Positions 57,950 through 64,000 of a stretch of DNA of 64,000 nucleotides are shown in pieces. Source of the stretch: Argopecten irradians. Lineage: Eukaryota; Mollusca; Bivalvia; Pectinida; Pectinidae. The stretch lies in assembly GCF_041381155.1 (NCBI RefSeq), contig NC_091147.1, forward strand, positions 30,353,349 through 30,417,348, given 5' to 3'. The first letter of the stretch is position 1; each line of letters opens with the position of its first letter. A program made the translations under genes and the position numbers. A model generated the notes under the pieces. The model saw nothing but the letters and a program-made list of their open reading frames with translations. It was not told where the DNA came from and made no database searches.

Positions 57950-58500
57950 AAGAGGTGACCGCAAGATTTTTAAGAAGGTAAAAAATCCAAGATGGCCGCC
58001 ATGAGGTCATACCTAAAAAGTTTAAAACAGCCATAACTCAAAAACCGTTTAAGATACAGCAAATATTTTTGATGTTTTATGTAGATCGAATAAAAGACTA
58101 ACTTTTATTCAACAGCAGCAATTAGGTCAAAGGTCAAACAAAAAAGTTCGCTATGGGGTCAAAGTTCACGAATTTGTATTTTTTTTATTTTGCGGAATTT
58201 CTTTTTACATATCGATGCAGAATGTCATTCTGATGAATTTGGTGCCTTTTATTTTTCGGTAGCACTTCCGGTTAATGCTGTATGCCATTTTGAGCAATCC
58301 TTTGATCTTTGCTAAATTCCCGCCAAAATGTTTAACATTATATATTGCCGAACTAAATGACAAATATAGTCTGCAATTGCTATAGAAAAGATCCCTCTAA
58401 TGTTCTCTAACGTTTGATACGATTTTCATCTTCATCAAAAAAACAAAATGGCCGCTATAACGTCATATCTTAAAATTTAAAAATGCTTATAACTCACTAG
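57950..58500. repeat. Old dispersed repeat with AAGATGGCCGCCAT phrases
   Basis: Two similar blocks (CAAGATGGCCGCCATGAGGT at about 57990 and AAATGGCCGCTATAACGTCA at about 58447). They resemble segments at 15.3, 39 and 46 kb. Confidence 0.45.
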
Positions 58501-58627
58501 CAGTTCTTTTCACAGATTTCATCTAATAATATTTTTTTGCAGATAATCTTAAGCGTAAACTTTTTTTCTCTACATGTTATTACAAAAAATGGCAACTTTC
58601 GGTTTTCGGTAAGGGTCAAATGTTTAG

Positions 58628-58691
<64 letters not shown>
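58628..58691. repeat. Poly(C) run of 64 bases
   Basis: An uninterrupted C homopolymer, then CTCCGG. Such runs form i-motif and, on the other strand, G-quadruplex structures. The length is likely to be inexact because of sequencing limits. Confidence 0.95.
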
Positions 58692-58695
<4 letters not shown>

Positions 58696-59264
58696 GTTCC
58701 TGTTTTTAACAATAAACTTGAAAACTTTTCTCCTGAAGTTCTGTAAGGTCTAGGATCTTCATATTTCATATATAAGATGTCCAGGGGATGGGCTATAAAG
58801 TCAGATACTAGGAATGACCTTGGCCCATATTCACAGGGGTCCAATACACATATCATAAATAAATTGTTTAAATGGTCATAACTAACTTATCGTTGGTTTT
58901 ACAGATTTCATGCAATTATGTTATTTGAAGATAATCTACAGGGTCCAGAGTTTAGATATACATACCGGGGTGTATATACTTAATAACACCGCAAGTCAGA
59001 TGACGTTAAGGCGCATTCGATCTCGTTATCATTTGCTCCAACGAATTTGGAAATATGAATTGGATTAAGATGAGAGTTCTCTTCGGCTGATCAAACTTCA
59101 TGCAGATTTTCACTAAAACACTTTTATTCAGGGCTGAAAGTAAAGGTCATTTATTGGTTACAACTTCAAAACCCATGCATTATCTAGTTCTTAACTTACC
59201 TGGCAATGACGGTATTGTAAACTAAATATAGTGAAAAGCCCGCCAAATTGTCTATGACAATATC

Positions 59265-59825
59265 TAGTTATATATTGTCAGTCTTTTGTAATACATTCAT
59301 TATATTTTGTCAGTCTTTTGTAATACATTCAATATATATTGTCAGTATTTTGTAATACGTTCATTATAAATTGTCAGTATATTGTAATACATTAATTATA
59401 TATTGTCAGTCTTTTGTAATACATTCATTATATATTGTCACTCTTTTGTAATACATTCAATATATATTGTCAGTCTTTCGTAATACATTCATTATATAAT
59501 GTCAGTATTTTGTTATACATTCATTATATATTGTCAGTATTTTGTAATACATTCATTATATATTGTCAGTATTTTGTAATACATTTATTATATATTGTCA
59601 GTATTTTGTAATACGTTCATTATAAATTGTCAGTATTTTGTAATACATTTATTATATATTGTCAGTATTTTGTAATACGTTCATTATAAATTGTCAGTAT
59701 TTTGTAATACATTTATTATATATTGTCATCATTTTGTAATACATTCATTATATATTGTCAGTATTTTGTAATACGTTCATTATATATTGTTAGTCTTTTG
59801 TATTACATTCGTTATATATTGTCAG
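59265..59825. repeat. Minisatellite, about 31-bp period
   Basis: About eighteen copies of TATATTGTCAGT, TTTTGTAATACATTCAT with small changes. Confidence 0.95.
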
Positions 59826-59834
59826 CGTTATATA

Positions 59835-59991
59835 TTGATGACCCAGTGATGAAGTGACATGACGAACTGACCATCAGAGAGTTGTTATGTCACCCGAGGG
59901 TGTAGTCCTCGGGTGAAATTACTTCGCCCTCGGGGGACATGACGACTCGAGGGTGGGCAACTCGTCATGTCGGTCCATCACGGGGCATCAA
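59835..59991. mobile_element. Foldback MITE, 157 bp
   Basis: TTGATGACCCAGTGATG and its complement CATCACGGGGCATCAA form the ends; the arms continue as GACATGACGA / TCGTCATGTC. A middle hairpin has CACCCGAGG words. It lies at the end of the minisatellite. Confidence 0.85.
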
Positions 59992-60589
59992 TTGCTTTAT
60001 TGTATGAATATTTCAGTTTCTATCTAAACTGGACTTGAAAAAATATGAAAAAAAAATTCAATTGCCCACACCAAGTTATAACATCGGTCTCCGCACAAAA
60101 AACCCACTAAAACTATGAAGTATGTACATGTACAAGTGTTGTGTGACTTCTATATTTTCCCGTGCTTGTTACTTTTCTCAACATGGACATTTCTTGGCAT
60201 ATCCTAGAATTATTTTGTGTACCGTCACACAATTTCTCTAAAGACACGTGTGCAGTCAGAATAATCTTTTGGTTCTTTTTTTTTTGTTTCTCCACTTGTT
60301 GGTAGGTGTTGAATTTAGAAGTCTTTCCTGGTTTTGATTTTCGTTTTGTCTCTGAAGGAAATATTCCAATACTTCAGTCATTATGTCTCCATTGTTCATG
60401 TCATGCCTTGCTAGATATCAAGTTTCTTACTTCTTGCATTTAAAAAAGTCCTTTCCTTCTTTAAATCCGTGTCTATTCTATATTTTCAATAAAGTTAATA
60501 TAAATGAGACGATGTTTCTCTTCAGCTTAGTATAAATGACTGAATTAAGTCACTATATATGTTACATCACTAGGAATTCCCTGCACTTA

Positions 60590-61200
60590 CTATGGGACCA
60601 GATGTACCATAAAGGCCTAATTTTGACAAAAATTGCCCTAATTTTCAAAACAGGCCAAATATTTAGAGAAAATTACCTAATAATCAGAAAAAGTCTAATT
60701 CTGAGCAAACTGGTCTAAAATAACCACCATGGTACTAATTTCCATGACCCCGGTCTAATATTACAGTAGCGGTCTAATTTTCAGTGATGGGTCTAATTTT
60801 CAGTGATGGGTCTAATTTTCAGTGACCTGGTCTAATTTTCAGTGATGGGTCTAATTTTCAGAGATGAGTCTAATTTTCAGTGACCGGTCTAATTTTGATG
60901 ACCACAGTCTAATATTGCAGCGGTGGTCTAATTTTCAGTGGCGGGTCTAATTTTGATGACCCAAGTCTAATTTTATAGTGTTGGTCTAATTTTCAGTGAC
61001 GAGTCTAACTTTCAGCGACTGGGTCAAATTGTGATGGCTTCAGACAGTCTAATATTACAGCAATGATCTAATTTAAGCGCCTGGGTCGAATTTTGATGAC
61101 CTCAGCCTAATTTTATAGCGGTGGTCAAATTTTCAGCGACCGGGACTAATGTTGGTAACATCATTTAAATATTATAGAGACGGTCTATCTAGCCGAGTCA
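60590..61200. repeat. Degenerate minisatellite (GGTCTAATTTTCAGTGA)
   Basis: About twenty-five copies of a 17-21-base word, strictest at 60760-60900 and decaying to both sides. Confidence 0.9.
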
Positions 61201-61264
61201 AATATTGAAGGACCACGTACAGTTGGTAGTAGACTAAAGGTTACACATTGTGCACACGGTGTGA

Positions 61265-61470
61265 CTACGAGTGGACACGGAGTGCACGAGGTTTAGACTA
61301 CAGGTAGACACGGAGTGCACGAGGTTTAGACTACAGGTAGACACGGAGTGCACAAGATTTAGACTACAGGTAGACACGGAGTGCACTACGTGTGAACACG
61401 GTGTCCACTACAGGTGGACATCGTGTCCAGGTAAAATGTCCACTACATCCAGACCACAGACAGACTAGAT
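61265..61470. repeat. Minisatellite, about 33-bp period, four to five copies
   Basis: The unit has AGACACGGAGTGCACGAGG and TTTAGACTACAGGT. It follows the previous array closely. Confidence 0.9.
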
Positions 61471-61489
61471 GATGTGCCACAGAGATATG

Positions 61490-64000
61490 AGAAAATATGT
61501 ATTTATTCTAAAGTCTATATGGACATATAGAAATATTTATTGCGATCAGAAGCATAATACTTATTGCAACATAAAATTGCCATTAATTACTGGAAATCAT
61601 TCGTACTGTAATGTTTATTTGAATAGATACATATAAAGTAAAATGTATCAATATATATTATCATACAATTTAATTTATAAATAAGGACGTTTATTAGAAT
61701 TTATAAAAGCAAATTAACTTCGTTGCAAATTGACTGCGTACGGTAAACCACGTACTGGTTATGTCTCATCAATGGATAGTTCAAGTCCGCATTTTCCCAG
61801 TAAAAACTATTTTTCTTAGCTGGTGATATGTAGTTTAAAGATAAAATTCTTTTTCGAACGCATAAAGTGATGAACCTTGCGTGGAGTAAGATTTTCAGTG
61901 TTAGCAAATCGTCGCCCAAGAGATATTTTGATCGGCAAAATATTTTGATTAAAAAGGATCTATTGATGGGCATAATAAAAGCAAGGACATATAAACATTA
62001 ACAAATTAAATTCTTCATAAAATGTTTAACTATGTATGTATGGAATATAGTTTTCTAAACGGCAAGGTGCGCGAAATAGTTTTAATCCTGTCAAATGTAT
62101 AATACGTATACATTTGCTACATTGAACCTGGCGCGTTGCAAAGCATTGGAAATATGAGAAATCGTCCATAGACGTTAGAAATCGGCATTCGAAATTACAT
62201 TTTATTGTGTCAACCGATTGAGGAACCTGTAAGCACTGGCTTAAGAAAGCAAAAATTTAGTATCGTGCATGTGGCTGCTCGTGAGCATCAACACTGTTCG
62301 AAGGACCGATCGCTAAAATGTAGATCACATGCCTGATAATAAAAATAATAAGACAGAATCAAAATAAATCCAACTTCTACCCATTTAAACTGTAGATTCA
62401 TAGTTCTTGATTAGATTCTGAATTTGTCACAATTATTTTAATTCTAGAAACTCTTAATAATTTGACAATATCCTATTCTGACCTTCTTTTACAAACCGCG
62501 TGAGTTACGTGATAACAATGTGTGATCCATACATGTAGTATATCGTATACTTAAAATATGCCTGCTCGAAAGGTTGAACCCTACTAGGCTAGGACTGCAG
62601 TTGCCATGGTCACTTGGACTTCATACTGTTCCATCAACCACACGGGTATGGTAATCTAAATTACCTAACATTGGTCAGAGTGGAGCCAGGGGCCTGGGGC
62701 CTTCTTTGGGCACCCTTCAATATGTTCAGTCAAGTGTATCACAGACTAACAACCTGTATACCTGTAGTACCTTATCCCAACCCCAGGAGGTCCATTTATA
62801 GCATGCTGTACTTAGGTGGCAGCCTCTCTACATACATACATTGTACTCATCACACAAATACGTACAGTTCTACAACAATGTTAGTCAATAGGGAGATGTG
62901 TTTTAACTGTTAGTGCATTTTAATTTATTTGATAATTAAGCTTTATATATTAAAATTAAAAATAATCAAAATACCAAGTGTATAATTAACTAAAACATTT
63001 ATTTCAAGATTATTGGAATATCATATTTCATCCAATATCTTTTCATTAATTTATTATTTTTACACTGGCTTTTTACATATATCAGAAACCTGATTATCAT
63101 GACTATGTACATAAAAAAGTACCTAATCTGAATTAAATTTGATTATAATATATAAATGTGTAATTGGTAAATTCAAGGTTGTAACAGACATGCTTGATTT
63201 ACGCATTGGACAGCTCCCGTCAGCTCCACTTCACGGCTGCCTGTCATGACAATAATTGAGATGTATTCAGAATCAAATACTTTATGTTTTGCCAGCTAGT
63301 TTTTACCTCATCCCAATCTAAATACCCCCCCCCCCCTCCCGGGCTCTACAACAAGCATGTACATGTATCTAATAAGAATGGTACTTATGTGTTTCAAACT
63401 CATAAACCTATATGATTTTTAAACGGTTAAGTATATTTGTTTGTCTTAACAAACTTCCATTGAAACAATTCTAAAACCACATATTATATAAAGATACTGC
63501 CCCCCATTAAACACAGAAGGCAACGATTTCTGCCCTCTGGCCATCTATCGATGGTCACCTTGAGGTACCTGTGTAGCTGGATATTGTGGCTTACCTGTAT
63601 GTTTGACAAGTTATAATTATTGGACAATGACGCAATATACGGTCAAGATAACTTGCGGGGTTGGGATCATAAACATATTGTGTTTACCGGTAATTAGAAT
63701 TAAAACAAGCTGAATTGGGTACTTGTAGGTACACTATACATGTAGCTACGTCATAAAGTTTGAAGTGGATTTATTCTGCATGATCTTTTAAAGACGTTCA
63801 GTTTTTAATAAAGAATATGTAATTATGCTATTTTTTCGTACAATATGTTTAGAACTTAAAATAGCAAAGAAAAATATAATAAAAGTGTATATATTTTTAA
63901 TGAAAGACGATCTACAAGGGTATCGCTAGACAACTGATTGATCGGCACCAAATCTTTTTATTTAAAAGCTATGTATTACCCGGTATATGATTGTATTACT
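61490..64000. other. Right-hand 2.5 kb without recognised gene
   Basis: AT-rich. At 62580-62900 a stretch of more even base composition might be part of a transcript (exon or 3' UTR), but I find no homology or splice pattern that I can defend. A short C run is at 63326-63340. Confidence 0.4.

Noticed and set aside
58497-58856. Poly-glycine or poly-proline proteins across 58.6 kb
   Set aside because: They translate the C/G homopolymer only.
62614-62913. 99-codon open frame in a region of even base composition
   Set aside because: No domain, no splice pattern and no similarity that I recognise; it may be part of a transcript but I cannot support a coding gene.

Overview
The window looks like nuclear DNA from a marine invertebrate, most likely a bivalve mollusc. 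It is AT-rich and gene-poor, and it holds a V-type tRNA-derived SINE with its tail, two repeat families of the AGGTCACCTG / AACAAGAGGCC type common in bivalve genomes, pogo, hAT and piggyBac-like transposon traces, and long minisatellites. Species cannot be fixed by eye. All family names come from residue patterns and structure; no database search was possible.

Region 1-8.1 kb is a decayed Polinton/Maverick (adintovirus-like) block with every gene on the minus strand. It holds a protein-primed DNA polymerase B in two separated pieces (1-764 and 3553-4517, the latter with C2H2 zinc fingers), a small basic/acidic protein, a packaging ATPase, an adenain-type protease and the C-terminal part of the double-jelly-roll capsid protein. 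Capsid/protease and ATPase/small-protein junctions both use an ATGA four-base overlap. A two-exon Crypton-type (DUF3504) tyrosine recombinase lies between the two polymerase pieces. Palindromes, a MITE-like insert in the protease tail and a 4.9-kb foldback element inside the capsid gene break the block.

Region 8.1-21 kb is mobile-element territory: the 4.9-kb element (8116-12974) with about 350-bp terminal inverted repeats built from 8-bp words, a foldback MITE nested in it, a 3.3-kb imperfect palindrome (15224-18544), a smaller palindrome at 18.7 kb and remnants of an integrase-like reading frame at about 20.6-21.1 kb.

Region 21.3-31.2 kb is one composite structure bounded by TA and 15-bp inverted ends. 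It holds three nearly identical 3.3-kb units in tandem, each itself a foldback, separated by arrays of short CACAAT...ATTGTG palindromes.

Region 31.2-46 kb holds a SINE with clear target duplications, nested MITEs, the last exon of an NXPE-like gene with two in-frame stops, two exons of an unidentified multi-pass membrane protein with a PDZ-ligand C-terminus, a minisatellite that carries the splice donor of that gene about two dozen times, and a 1.1-kb AC-rich low-complexity tract.

Region 46-64 kb holds a complete but dead pogo/Tigger transposon (47172-50909) whose transposase ends in a PHD finger, a full-length AGGTCACCTG element with six internal repeats, several MITEs and minisatellites, a 64-base C homopolymer, and a final 3 kb in which I see no gene.
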